A stretch of 5,860 nucleotides of DNA from Gemmatimonadota bacterium (GCA_029884275.1 JAOUIC010000128.1:1-5860); one strand, 5' to 3'; shown: positions 1 through 5,860, counted from the stretch's first letter. Notes: a model not told the origin generated them from the letters alone. Made by a program: numbers and translations.

Positions 1-1169
1 TCCAGGCCGGGTAGGGCCTGCTTGATGAGCTGGCCGACCCGGTCCGACGACCCCACCTTCACCAGCTGCGGAATCCGGCGGGCCAGCTCGTCCTGCCGCA
101 TCTCGGCCTTGACCGCGAGGAACCAGTCGGTGGCCGCCAGGTACCGGTCCTGGTCGATGTCGGCCGCGTAGACCGACGGGGCGACCAGCTTGAGGGGCAA
201 CGAGACGTAGTTGGCGGGCACGACCGTCTCGAGCAGGTAGCGCAGTTTTTCGTCTAACTCCCCGAAGCACTGCGACAGGTCGGCGTGATCGTACGTGGGC
301 AGGTCGCGCGGGTGTAGGTCGGTGGAGAACGTGGTGAGCGCCCCGGCCAGCTCCAGCATGCCGGCGAACAACTCCGCGGGGTGACCCCCGCGCGTCTCCA
401 TCGCGTGACGGATCACGGGGAGGTATGTGTTGACCGTGTACAGCAGCCAGAAGCTGGCCACGTCGGCGATGCCGAACTCGGCCAGGGTCTGGTTGCGTTG
501 CCGCCGCTTCCCGGCGAGGAGCGAGCTCTTGGCCGACAGGATCTCGACCAGGCGCCGGACGGCTGCCATGAGGAACTCGCTGGCGCGGATGTCGATGACC
601 GGCGGCACGAACCGCGGATCCAGGCTGAACTCGCCGCTCGACGCCCGCACCACCCGGGCCACCTGCATGGTGCTCACACCGCTGAGCGACTCCCCCTCGA
701 CCAGCAGGCGGAAGTTCTTCTTGCCGACGAGCACCGGCCGCTCGGCAAGGCCGGTGTTCTCGTCGCGCCGCATCAGGACTTCGGAGACGTAGCGCGCGTC
801 CTGGTCGTCGCGCGCCCCCACGACGTTGACGCCGCCGTACCGGTATTCCGGGATCGCGAGGTAGACGTCGAGCGTCGGCTGATCGGCGGGCCAGAGCGCC
901 TCGATCGGCTTGGGCGGTGGGAGCGGATCGGCCTCGGGCATGTCGAACAGCAGGCCGTCGGGGAGAATGCCGGCCGCGCCGGCCAGCGCGATCGCTCCGC
1001 CCGCCAACGCCTCCCGATCGATCACCAAGCGGTGGAAGCCCCACGGCGCGAAGGTGAGGCTGCCGAGCTGGAACTGGAGCAGATCTTCCAGGAATCGATC
1101 CTGCGCCTGGAGGTGCTGGGGCGTGAGCAGCACGCCTTTCGTCCACAGCACCGGCTGGAGCTGTCGCAT
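1..1169 (-). CDS. tssK: T6SS baseplate protein TssK (3' end cut by window edge)
   Basis: TssK is the trimeric baseplate component that joins the TssF/TssG wedge to the TssL/TssM membrane complex in the cytoplasm. The reading frame is open from the ATG at 1169 to the left edge, giving 389 residues. Family members are usually about 440-450 residues, so roughly the last 50-60, part of the C-terminal head domain, are missing. The start is typical of the family: residues 8-16 read LWTKGVLLT, then PQHLQAQDRFLEDLL, and ILPDGLLFDMPEADPLP lies near residues 67-83. This N-terminal region is the shoulder domain that meets the wedge. Further on, ETVVPANYVSLPL and the visible end QLIKQALPGL also fit TssK. 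It is transcribed divergently from the methyltransferase and the tssB operon. No good Shine-Dalgarno precedes the ATG; a GAGG lies 14 bases upstream, and a TANNNT box is placed as in leaderless genes. Family assignment is very secure. Confidence 0.95.
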   Translation of the reverse strand, partial: MRQLQPVLWTKGVLLTPQHLQAQDRFLEDLLQFQLGSLTFAPWGFHRLVIDREALAGGAIALAGAAGILPDGLLFDMPEADPLPPPKPIEALWPADQPTLDVYLAIPEYRYGGVNVVGARDDQDARYVSEVLMRRDENTGLAERPVLVGKKNFRLLVEGESLSGVSTMQVARVVRASSGEFSLDPRFVPPVIDIRASEFLMAAVRRLVEILSAKSSLLAGKRRQRNQTLAEFGIADVASFWLLYTVNTYLPVIRHAMETRGGHPAELFAGMLELAGALTTFSTDLHPRDLPTYDHADLSQCFGELDEKLRYLLETVVPANYVSLPLKLVAPSVYAADIDQDRYLAATDWFLAVKAEMRQDELARRIPQLVKVGSSDRVGQLIKQALPGL

Positions 1170-1176
1170 GGCAGGC

Positions 1177-1182
1177 AAGGTA
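1177..1182 (-). promoter_or_regulatory. Candidate -10 box for a leaderless tssK transcript
   Basis: On the minus strand TACCTT ends 7 bases before the tssK ATG, which would put the transcription start at or next to the start codon. This fits the TANNNT arrangement of leaderless genes in GC-rich bacteria, and the missing Shine-Dalgarno agrees with it. No -35 box is seen 17 bases further upstream, where the sequence reads TCGCGA. Such a short motif can arise by chance, so this is a weak call. Confidence 0.3.
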
Positions 1183-1218
1183 GCCTCGACTGCGTCGCCT
1201 CGCGAGGGGAATGCGCGC

Positions 1219-1248
1219 TTGACACCCGGCCGGCCCGGGCGCTAGAAC
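1219..1248 (+). promoter_or_regulatory. Sigma-70-type promoter upstream of the methyltransferase
   Basis: A perfect -35 hexamer TTGACA (1219-1224) is followed by an 18-base spacer and TAGAAC (1243-1248); with CTAGAA as the -10 the spacer is 17. Transcription would begin near 1255, leaving a leader of about 60 bases before the ATG at 1315. The spacer is entirely G/C and holds two abutting palindromes, CCGGCCGG (1226-1233) and GCCCGGGC (1233-1240). The 11 bases GCTTGACACCC (1217-1227) recur exactly in the tssB promoter at 2842-2852. The box lies in the 145-bp region between divergent tssK and the methyltransferase, so a regulator bound here could affect both directions. Function is predicted from sequence alone. 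Confidence 0.6.
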
Positions 1249-1314
1249 GAATGGGAACGTCCGCATTCTTCGTCGCCGCTCCGCACCGGGCGCGGCCCAA
1301 CCCGAGTCGACCCG

Positions 1315-2847
1315 ATGATCCCCATCCACCTTGGCACGCCGCAGCAGTTCCGTGCCGTGCGCGACTTCCTGCTGGCCGCCGGCTTCACCGCCCCGGCGAT
1401 TGCCGAGCGGGTCGGTGCCACCACCATCTACGACTTCCGGAGCCTGCGCGAGGGACGCCCACAGGACGCCGCCCCGCGAGACCGGCTGGACGTTTTGATC
1501 CGGCTGTTCATGGACGCCGAGATGGTGGAGTGGGAGGCGGTGCGGGCGCACGTGCCGGCCCCGGCGGTCGACGCGTTCACAGCGCTGGGTCTGCTCACGA
1601 ACGCGCCATCATCCGCCGCGCACGCGTGTGCCAGGGTGCTGCTCTATCCGACGGAAGGCGGGCTGGTGGTGTCGGACCTGAACGCGGATCCCGACCGGAG
1701 CGTGGCCGAGCCGTCACCGCCCGACGTGGTGTACCCCGCGATCACTCACAACACGCGCCAGTTCCTCGCCTCCCAGTCGACGGCGCCGTGCGAGCACTTT
1801 CTGGAGCTGTGCAGCGGCACCGGGGTCGCGGCGTTGCGCGCCGCCCGGTTCGCGCGACGGGCGTGGGCGGTGGACATCACCGAGCGCTCGACCGTCTTCG
1901 CGGAGTTCAACGTCCGGCTGAACGATCTGCCGAACGTGACCGTGCTCCAGGGCGATCTCTACGAGCCGGTGCGGGGAGAGACGTTCGATCGGATCGTCAT
2001 CCATCCGCCCTACGTCCCCTCCCGTGACAACCTGTACGTGTTCCGGGACGGCGGCGAGGACGGCGAGGCGATCACGCGCCGCGCGATCACGGAGCTCCCG
2101 GGGTTCCTGCGACCGGGCGGCCGGTTCTACTGCACGTGCCTCGCCACCGACCGGAAGGACGCGCCGCTGGAACGCCGGGTCCGGGACATGCTCGGCGCAA
2201 CGGAGCGCGAGTTCGACGTGCTGCTCGTCACCACCGGGGACATCGATCCGCTCACCTACTATGCCAAGAAGGCGGCGAGCCGCCGGGGCACGTTCGCCGA
2301 AATCGGCGACTGGTACGACCTTTTCCAGCGACTCCAGGTGCTGCAGCTCGTCCACGGGACCCTCGTGATCGAGCGTCACCGCCAGGCCAAGGTCGCGGTC
2401 ACCGCACGGCGGCAGGTGGGGGTGGGCGTCGGTCTCGCCGGGGCCGAGGATTGGCTGTTCGCCTGGGAAAGCGCCGCGGCGAGTGCGGACTTCGCGGGAC
2501 GGCTGCTGGCCGCCCGCCCGTGGGCGTCCGACCGGGCGGAGATAAACGTGGTGCTCCGGGCGGGGGACGACCGGGCATGGGCCCCGGTCAAGGGCACCGC
2601 GCGGACCGACTGGCCGTTTGGCATGGTGGTGGAAGGCCCGCCCATTATGGTCGCGCTGGTGGGTCGGTGCGACGGTCGCACCTCGGTGGCCGAGCACCTC
2701 GCCTCCTTCCGACAGAGCGGGGCGGTGCCGCCGGAGGTGCCGGACGAGCAGTTCCTCGGGCTCGTGAAGGTGCTGGTTTCCGCCGGGATCTTGGGGTTGG
2801 ACGAGTTCCCCTGGCCACCGCTTCCGATCGCGCCCGGCTCTGCTTGA
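1315..2847 (+). CDS. Class I SAM-dependent methyltransferase with extra N- and C-terminal domains
   Basis: A 510-residue predicted cytoplasmic protein with three parts. Residues 1-160 are mainly helical by composition and contain VLIRLFMDAEMVEW; they look like a winged-helix or substrate-recognition domain. Residues 160-300 are a Rossmann methyltransferase core: the SAM-binding loop LELCSGTGVAAL (163-174), acidic D187 in AVDIT, D214 in LQGDLYEP, and motif IV HPPY at 230-233, followed by FRDGGEDGEA. Residues 300-510 are a separate C-terminal domain ending in a helical stretch. The layout resembles the roughly 500-residue methyltransferase-small proteins of actinobacteria and relatives. Motif IV is usually NPPY in that group (for example PrmC and RsmC); the histidine here makes the substrate uncertain. 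I cannot say whether it modifies protein, RNA or a small molecule. The ATG at 1315 is the first in frame and lacks a clear Shine-Dalgarno. Its stop lies inside the -35 box of the next promoter. There is no signal peptide or membrane segment. The methyltransferase class is secure; a T6SS role is only inferred from position. Confidence 0.88.
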   Translation: MIPIHLGTPQQFRAVRDFLLAAGFTAPAIAERVGATTIYDFRSLREGRPQDAAPRDRLDVLIRLFMDAEMVEWEAVRAHVPAPAVDAFTALGLLTNAPSSAAHACARVLLYPTEGGLVVSDLNADPDRSVAEPSPPDVVYPAITHNTRQFLASQSTAPCEHFLELCSGTGVAALRAARFARRAWAVDITERSTVFAEFNVRLNDLPNVTVLQGDLYEPVRGETFDRIVIHPPYVPSRDNLYVFRDGGEDGEAITRRAITELPGFLRPGGRFYCTCLATDRKDAPLERRVRDMLGATEREFDVLLVTTGDIDPLTYYAKKAASRRGTFAEIGDWYDLFQRLQVLQLVHGTLVIERHRQAKVAVTARRQVGVGVGLAGAEDWLFAWESAAASADFAGRLLAARPWASDRAEINVVLRAGDDRAWAPVKGTARTDWPFGMVVEGPPIMVALVGRCDGRTSVAEHLASFRQSGAVPPEVPDEQFLGLVKVLVSAGILGLDEFPWPPLPIAPGSA

Positions 2848-2872
2848 CACCCCCCCTGGGGGCCCGTAGCTT
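2844..2872 (+). promoter_or_regulatory. Sigma-70-type promoter of the tssB-tssC-hcp-tagJ operon
   Basis: TTGACA (2844-2849) is a perfect -35 box, followed by a 17-base spacer and TAGCTT (2867-2872), a weak -10 keeping the T, A and final T. Transcription would start near 2879, leaving a leader of about 100 bases before tssB. The methyltransferase stop codon TGA is bases 2845-2847, inside the -35 box, so the promoter overlaps the end of that gene. The spacer is almost all G/C and contains CCCCC-T-GGGGG (2852-2862). The stretch at 2842-2852 is identical to that at 1217-1227 in the methyltransferase promoter. No terminator separates the genes, so read-through from upstream may add to expression. 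Confidence 0.65.
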
Positions 2873-2884
2873 GGCAATTCCCGG

Positions 2885-2895
2885 CACGAATCGTG
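2885..2895. repeat. Small inverted repeat near the predicted tssB transcription start
   Basis: CACGA-A-TCGTG is a perfect 5-bp inverted repeat with a one-base centre, a few bases downstream of the predicted start near 2879. The position would suit an operator, but the repeat is short and no second copy was noticed near the other promoter. It could be chance. Confidence 0.2.
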
Positions 2896-2921
2896 ATGAT
2901 CCTGCGCCGATGAGCGGCTTG

Positions 2922-2942
2922 GGCGCCGCCTTCGGTGGTGCC
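2922..2942 (+). promoter_or_regulatory. Predicted stem-loop in the tssB leader
   Basis: Bases 2922-2930 (GGCGCCGCC) pair with 2934-2942 (GGTGGTGCC) through 9 base pairs, two of them G-U, around the loop TTC. The hairpin ends 22 bases before the Shine-Dalgarno of tssB. The two G-U pairs mean it can form only in the plus-strand RNA at full strength, which favours an RNA role. No T-run follows, so it is not an intrinsic terminator. It may protect the 5' end of the message or affect translation; in GC-rich DNA chance hairpins are frequent. Confidence 0.35.
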
Positions 2943-2980
2943 GCCGTCATTCAATCCCGCAGCAGGGGAGGTTTTACCAC

Positions 2981-3499
2981 ATGGCCAAGGAAAGCACGCA
3001 GAAGAAGCTCGGGCGCGTCCGGCCTCCCCGGGTGAACATCACGTACGATGTGGAGACCGGTGGCGCCATCGAGATGCGGCAGCTTCCGTTCGTGATGGGA
3101 GTGCTGGGTGACTTCACCGGGCAGCCCGTCGAGCCGCTGGAGAAGCTCAAGGATCGGAAGTTCACCGAGGTGACGCTGGACAACTTCGACGACGTGCTGG
3201 CCAGCATGAAGCCGCACCTCAAGTTCTCGGTCGACAACAAGCTGAGCGACGACCCCAACGCCGGGAAGATCGGCGTCGAGTTGACGTTCAACAGCCTGGA
3301 TGACTTCGGGCCCGACGCGGTGGCCCGCCAGGTGGGGCCGCTGCGGGAGTTGCTGGACCTGCGCACCAAGTTGGCGGACCTGCGCGGCACCCTCCAGGGG
3401 AACGAGAAGCTGGAGGAGATCCTGCAGTCGACCCTCAGCGACGAAGAGAAGATGAAGAAGCTCAAGGAGGAGATGGGAACGGGAGGCAGCGATGCCTGA
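2981..3499 (+). CDS. tssB: T6SS contractile sheath small subunit TssB (VipA/HsiB)
   Basis: TssB pairs with TssC to build the cytoplasmic contractile sheath whose shortening drives the Hcp tube outward. The 172-residue length is normal for the family. The conserved N-terminal half is plain: PPRVNITYDVETGGAIE (residues 15-31) then LPFVMGVLGDFTGQP (35-49), followed by the typical FTEVTLDNFDDVLASMKP and FNSLDDFGPDAVARQV. The C-terminal third is helical and highly charged. The N-terminal TQKKLGRVRPPRV resembles the HsiB1 type rather than the Vibrio VipA type; in the HsiB1 class this tail is what TagJ binds, which agrees with the tagJ gene downstream. The start is fixed by GGGGAGG at 2965-2971, 9 bases before the ATG. 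It is the first gene of the operon, with its own promoter overlapping the end of the methyltransferase gene, and it overlaps tssC by 8 bases. Confidence 0.97.
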   Translation: MAKESTQKKLGRVRPPRVNITYDVETGGAIEMRQLPFVMGVLGDFTGQPVEPLEKLKDRKFTEVTLDNFDDVLASMKPHLKFSVDNKLSDDPNAGKIGVELTFNSLDDFGPDAVARQVGPLRELLDLRTKLADLRGTLQGNEKLEEILQSTLSDEEKMKKLKEEMGTGGSDA

Positions 3500-4973
3500 A
3501 AAGAAAGCCGCCGAAGCCGCCGCCGAGGCGCAGGAGGTCGAGCTCGGTCTGCTGGATCAGATCGTCGATCAGGGCCGGCTCGGCCGCGACGCGGCCGGCA
3601 AGGCGCGCGGCAAGGACATGGTCAAGCAGTTCATCTCCGAGGTGCTGGCCGGGTCGATCACGATGGCGCGCGACACCGAGGCCATGCTCAACGCCCGGAT
3701 CGCGCAGATCGACAAGTTGGTCTCCATGCAGCTCGACGAGGTGCTGCATCACCCCGACCTCCAGAAGCTGGAAGGCACGTGGCGGGGTCTGCGGTATCTG
3801 CTGACCCAGAGCGAGACCGGCGAACAACTCAAGGTCAAGGTGCTGAACGTCTCCAAGAAGGAGCTGCTGCGGGACCTGCAGCGGGCGCCCGAGTTCGATC
3901 AGAGCGCCACGTTCAAGAAGGTGTACGAAGAGGAATACGGCGTGTTCGGCGGGTCGCCGTTCGGCGCCCTGCTGGGCGACTACGAGTTCGACCGGTCGGG
4001 CCAGGACATCGAGCTGCTCGAGAAGGTGGCGCAGGTGGCCTCCGCGGCGCACGCCCCGTTCCTCACCGGGACGTCGCCCGACATGCTGAACCTCGAGAGC
4101 TTCACCCAGATGGATGCGCCGCGGGACATGGCCAAGGTCTTCGACAGCAGCGAGTTCGCCAAGTGGAAGGCATTCCGCGCCACGGAAGACTCGCGCTACG
4201 TGGCGCTGACCCTGCCGCGCATCCTCCTGCGGGAGCCGTTCGGCAGCGAGACGGTGCCGGTCGAGTCCTTCCAGTACGAGGAGGAAGCGGGCGGCACCGA
4301 TCACGGGCGCTACTTGTGGGGCAACGCCGCCTGGGCGCTGGGGGCGCGGGTCAACCAGGCGTTCGCCTCCTACGGCTGGTGCGCCTGCATTCGGGGCGTG
4401 GAGAGCGGCGGCCTGGTCGAAGAGCTGCCGGTCCACAACTTCAAGACCGACGCCGGTGACGTGGCCATGAACGGCCCGACCGAAGCGTACATCACCGACC
4501 GTCGGGAGAAGGAGCTGGCCGACCTCGGCTTCGCACCGCTGGTCCGCCAGAAGAATGCCGCCAACGCGTGCTTCTTCAGCGTGCAGTCGACCCAGAAAGC
4601 CAAGGTCTACAACACGGACGCAGCGACGGCCAATGCGCGGATCTCCGCGCAGCTGCCGTACATCTTCGCGGTCTCGCGTTTCGCGCACTACCTCAAGTCC
4701 ATGATGCGGGACAAGATCGGTGGCTACATGGCGCGCGAAGAAGCCGAGAAGTTCCTGAACAACTGGATCATGAACTACGTCATCTCCAACGACGATGCTC
4801 CCGCCTCGATGAAGGCGCAGCGGCCCCTGAAGGAGGCGCGGATCGAAGTGGTCGAGGTGGCCGGCAAACCCGGTGCGTATCGCGCGGTCGCGTTCCTGCG
4901 CCCGCATTTCCAGTTGGACGAGCTGAGCATGTCCATGCGGCTGGTCGCGGACCTTCCCGCGCCCGCCAAGTGA
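3492..4973 (+). CDS. tssC: T6SS contractile sheath large subunit TssC (VipB/HsiC)
   Basis: TssC is the large sheath protein, assembled with TssB into helical rings around the Hcp tube. At 493 residues it is full length. Family landmarks run throughout: LGLLDQIVDQGRLGRD (18-33), a central LEGTWRGLRYLL, SPFGALLGDYEFDRSGQDIE, HAPFLTGTSPDMLNLESF, LPRILLREPFG, and the C-terminal FLRPHFQLDELSMSMRLVAD. In the Vibrio class the N terminus of TssC is the ClpV recognition site; in the H1-like class with TagJ this tail differs. Here it is a 15-residue stretch rich in Ala, Glu and Lys ahead of LLDQIV. The start ATG shares ATGCCTGA with the end of tssB, so the two are probably translationally coupled, which suits equal subunit amounts. 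GGAGG at 3482-3486 lies 5 bases before the ATG. The complementary strand is free of stops over much of this gene because of the GC-rich codon use. Confidence 0.97.
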   Translation: MPEKKAAEAAAEAQEVELGLLDQIVDQGRLGRDAAGKARGKDMVKQFISEVLAGSITMARDTEAMLNARIAQIDKLVSMQLDEVLHHPDLQKLEGTWRGLRYLLTQSETGEQLKVKVLNVSKKELLRDLQRAPEFDQSATFKKVYEEEYGVFGGSPFGALLGDYEFDRSGQDIELLEKVAQVASAAHAPFLTGTSPDMLNLESFTQMDAPRDMAKVFDSSEFAKWKAFRATEDSRYVALTLPRILLREPFGSETVPVESFQYEEEAGGTDHGRYLWGNAAWALGARVNQAFASYGWCACIRGVESGGLVEELPVHNFKTDAGDVAMNGPTEAYITDRREKELADLGFAPLVRQKNAANACFFSVQSTQKAKVYNTDAATANARISAQLPYIFAVSRFAHYLKSMMRDKIGGYMAREEAEKFLNNWIMNYVISNDDAPASMKAQRPLKEARIEVVEVAGKPGAYRAVAFLRPHFQLDELSMSMRLVADLPAPAK

Positions 4974-5045
4974 GTTGGGCCACAGCACCGGCGCGGGACT
5001 GACCCCGGCGGCGCGCACCACCATTAGACGGCTGAGGAGGATGGC
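4974..5045 (+). other. 72-bp gap between tssC and hcp
   Basis: This is the largest break within the operon. It holds a modest GC-rich hairpin possibility around 4991-5010 (GGG near 4995-4997 pairing with CCC near 5004-5006, plus bulged outer pairs) and ends in the hcp ribosome binding site. No T-run follows the hairpin and I see no convincing promoter boxes. A processing or stabilising element that lets hcp be made in excess would fit the position, but the sequence does not prove it. Confidence 0.4.
5035..5040 (+). promoter_or_regulatory. Strong Shine-Dalgarno that sets the hcp start
   Basis: AGGAGG is a full anti-16S match. Two ATGs follow: one at 5041 directly abutting it in another frame, and one at 5046 with a 5-base gap. 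Only the second is spaced for initiation and opens the Hcp frame. It is the strongest site in the operon, in keeping with the high amounts of Hcp needed. Confidence 0.75.
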
Positions 5046-5531
5046 ATGGCATTCGACGCATTTCTCAAGTTCGGCGACATCAAGGGCGAGTCCACGGATG
5101 ACAAGCACAAGGAGTGGATCTCGCTCGAGAGCTTTAGTTGGGGCGTGACACAGGTGGGCAACGTCGCGGCCGGTGCTGGGCGGGGGACGGGCAAGGTCGA
5201 CCCCGGGGACTTCAACATCATCAAGTCGATCGACAAGGCCAGCCCTTCCCTGTTCGCGGCCTGCGCCGCCGGGGCGCACACGCCGCTAATGACGGTGGTG
5301 CTGCGGAAGGCCGGCGGGACCCAGCTCGAGTACCTCAAGTACAAGTTCAGCGACGTCATGGTGTCGAGCTACCAGACCCAAGGGTCTCCCCAGGGGGACG
5401 CGTTGCCCTCGGAGCAAGTGTCGTTTACGTATGGGAAGATCGAGATTTCCTACACCCCCCAGGACGCCAAGGGCGGGGCGGCGGGCGCGGTTGGCGCGGG
5501 GTGGGACTTCCAGAAGAACGTGAAGGTGTGA
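5046..5531 (+). CDS. hcp: T6SS inner tube protein Hcp (TssD)
   Basis: Hcp forms hexameric rings that stack into the tube inside the TssBC sheath and are expelled on firing; it can also carry and stabilise small effectors in its lumen. The protein has 161 residues, the usual length, with no signal peptide, as expected for T6SS. Recognisable stretches are AFLKFGDIKGES (3-14), WISLESFSWGVTQ, the glycine-rich loop GAGRGTGKVDPGDF, IIKSIDKASPSLFAAC, VVLRKAGGTQLEYL, VMVSSYQTQGS and the C-terminal GWDFQKNVKV. These match the Hcp1 group of P. aeruginosa closely. There is no C-terminal extension, so it is a plain structural Hcp and not an evolved one with a fused effector. It lies third in the operon, with tagJ beginning 7 bases after its stop. 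Confidence 0.97.
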   Translation: MAFDAFLKFGDIKGESTDDKHKEWISLESFSWGVTQVGNVAAGAGRGTGKVDPGDFNIIKSIDKASPSLFAACAAGAHTPLMTVVLRKAGGTQLEYLKYKFSDVMVSSYQTQGSPQGDALPSEQVSFTYGKIEISYTPQDAKGGAAGAVGAGWDFQKNVKV

Positions 5532-5538
5532 CCGCTGC

Positions 5539-5860
5539 ATGAACGCCCGGGAGCTCTACCAGGCCGGTAAGCTCGCGGAAGCCATCGAGGCGCTGACCGC
5601 CGAGGTACGCAGCAACCCCGCCGACGGTCAGCGCCGCACCTTCCTGTTCGAGCTGCTGTGCTTCGCCGGCGCGTTCGACCGCGCCGGCAAGCAGCTCGAC
5701 GTCCTGGGCCAGGCCGGCCAGGAAGCGGCGATGGGCATGCTGCTCTACCGCGCCGCCCTCCATGCCGAGCAGATCCGCCACCAGATGTTCGCCGCCGACC
5801 AGCTGCCGTTCAGCACGCGGGACCCGGCGCCGGTGACCGGGACCCTGAACGGGAAGCCAT
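5539..5860 (+). CDS. tagJ: T6SS accessory protein TagJ (ImpE/HsiE family), 3' end cut
   Basis: The frame is open from the ATG at 5539 to the right edge, giving 107 residues of a family usually near 270. The N-terminal part, NARELYQAGKLAEAIEAL then EVRSNPADGQRRTFLFELL, is a tetratricopeptide-like helical repeat region typical of ImpE. Later come FDRAGKQLDVLGQ and, near the visible end, PVTGTLNGKP, which also fits the family. In P. aeruginosa, HsiE1 binds the N terminus of the sheath protein HsiB1 and the ATPase ClpV1, so it is thought to assist sheath recycling. The start is 7 bases after the hcp stop, and AAGGTG at 5523-5528, inside hcp, is the likely ribosome binding site. It shows the same gene order as the H1-T6SS, where tssE, tssF and tssG follow. 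Confidence 0.9.
   Translation, partial: MNARELYQAGKLAEAIEALTAEVRSNPADGQRRTFLFELLCFAGAFDRAGKQLDVLGQAGQEAAMGMLLYRAALHAEQIRHQMFAADQLPFSTRDPAPVTGTLNGKP

Noticed and set aside
1251..1314. ATG at 1251 as a start for the methyltransferase
   Set aside because: It is out of frame with the SAM-binding protein and lies ahead of the predicted transcription start near 1255.
381..2027. 548-codon plus-strand open frame opposite tssK that runs into the methyltransferase
   Set aside because: It spans two well-supported genes and their promoter region, with an Arg/Ala/Gly/Pro-rich composition typical of shadow frames.
2850..2862. GC hairpin CCCCC-CCT-GGGGG as a terminator for the methyltransferase
   Set aside because: The stem is only 5 bp, no T-run follows, and it is the spacer of a good promoter. 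Read-through is more likely.
1714..2877. 387-codon minus-strand frame opposite the methyltransferase
   Set aside because: It is a shadow of a gene with clear SAM-binding motifs; it has no recognisable domain and would start inside the tssB promoter.
2910..2980. Small reading frame starting at ATG 2910 in the tssB leader
   Set aside because: It has no Shine-Dalgarno, does not stop before tssB, and its frame belongs to a shadow of the methyltransferase.
4975..5030. Internal promoter before hcp (TTGGGC at 4975 or TAGACG at 5025)
   Set aside because: Neither hexamer has a partner at 16-18 bases, so it is not better than chance.
3462..5279. 605-codon open frame on the minus strand opposite tssC and the start of hcp
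   Set aside because: It mirrors the TssC codons, reads as a low-quality mix rich in Arg, Gly, Val, Leu and His, and matches no family I recognise. Stop-free antisense frames are expected in GC-rich genes.

Overview
The window is the central part of a type VI secretion system (T6SS) locus from a high-GC, Gram-negative-type bacterium. Reading left to right it holds: the tssK baseplate gene on the minus strand, running off the left edge; a 145-bp divergent intergenic region; a 510-residue SAM-dependent methyltransferase on the plus strand; and then a plus-strand operon tssB - tssC - hcp - tagJ, with tagJ running off the right edge. All five T6SS assignments rest on recognisable whole-protein similarity. 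The coding strand is packed, third positions are strongly G/C, and the two best promoters are ordinary TTGACA-type sigma-70 sites with GC-only spacers. The style would fit Gemmatimonadota, Acidobacteriota or a deltaproteobacterial-type lineage, but the sequence alone does not fix the phylum.

How the parts work together: TssB and TssC co-assemble into the contractile sheath, Hcp forms the inner tube that is thrown out, and TssK links the baseplate to the membrane complex. TagJ (ImpE/HsiE) is an accessory protein that contacts TssB and the ClpV recycling ATPase in systems of the Pseudomonas aeruginosa H1 kind. The order tssB-tssC-hcp-tagJ is the same as in H1-T6SS, so tssE, tssF, tssG and clpV would be expected just past the right edge. 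tssB and tssC overlap by 8 bp and hcp and tagJ are 7 bp apart, while a 72-bp gap with a strong Shine-Dalgarno precedes hcp.

The least expected component is the methyltransferase between the divergent tssK and the sheath operon. It has a good class I SAM-binding core but reads HPPY where related small-domain methyltransferases usually have NPPY, and it carries N- and C-terminal domains of its own. It and tssB are each preceded by a TTGACA promoter sharing an 11-bp identical stretch, and the methyltransferase stop codon lies inside the -35 box of the tssB promoter. A T6SS role for it is inference. I see no RNA genes, mobile elements, CRISPR arrays or clear intrinsic terminators. The only non-coding stretches are 1170-1314, 2848-2980, 4974-5045 and 5532-5538.
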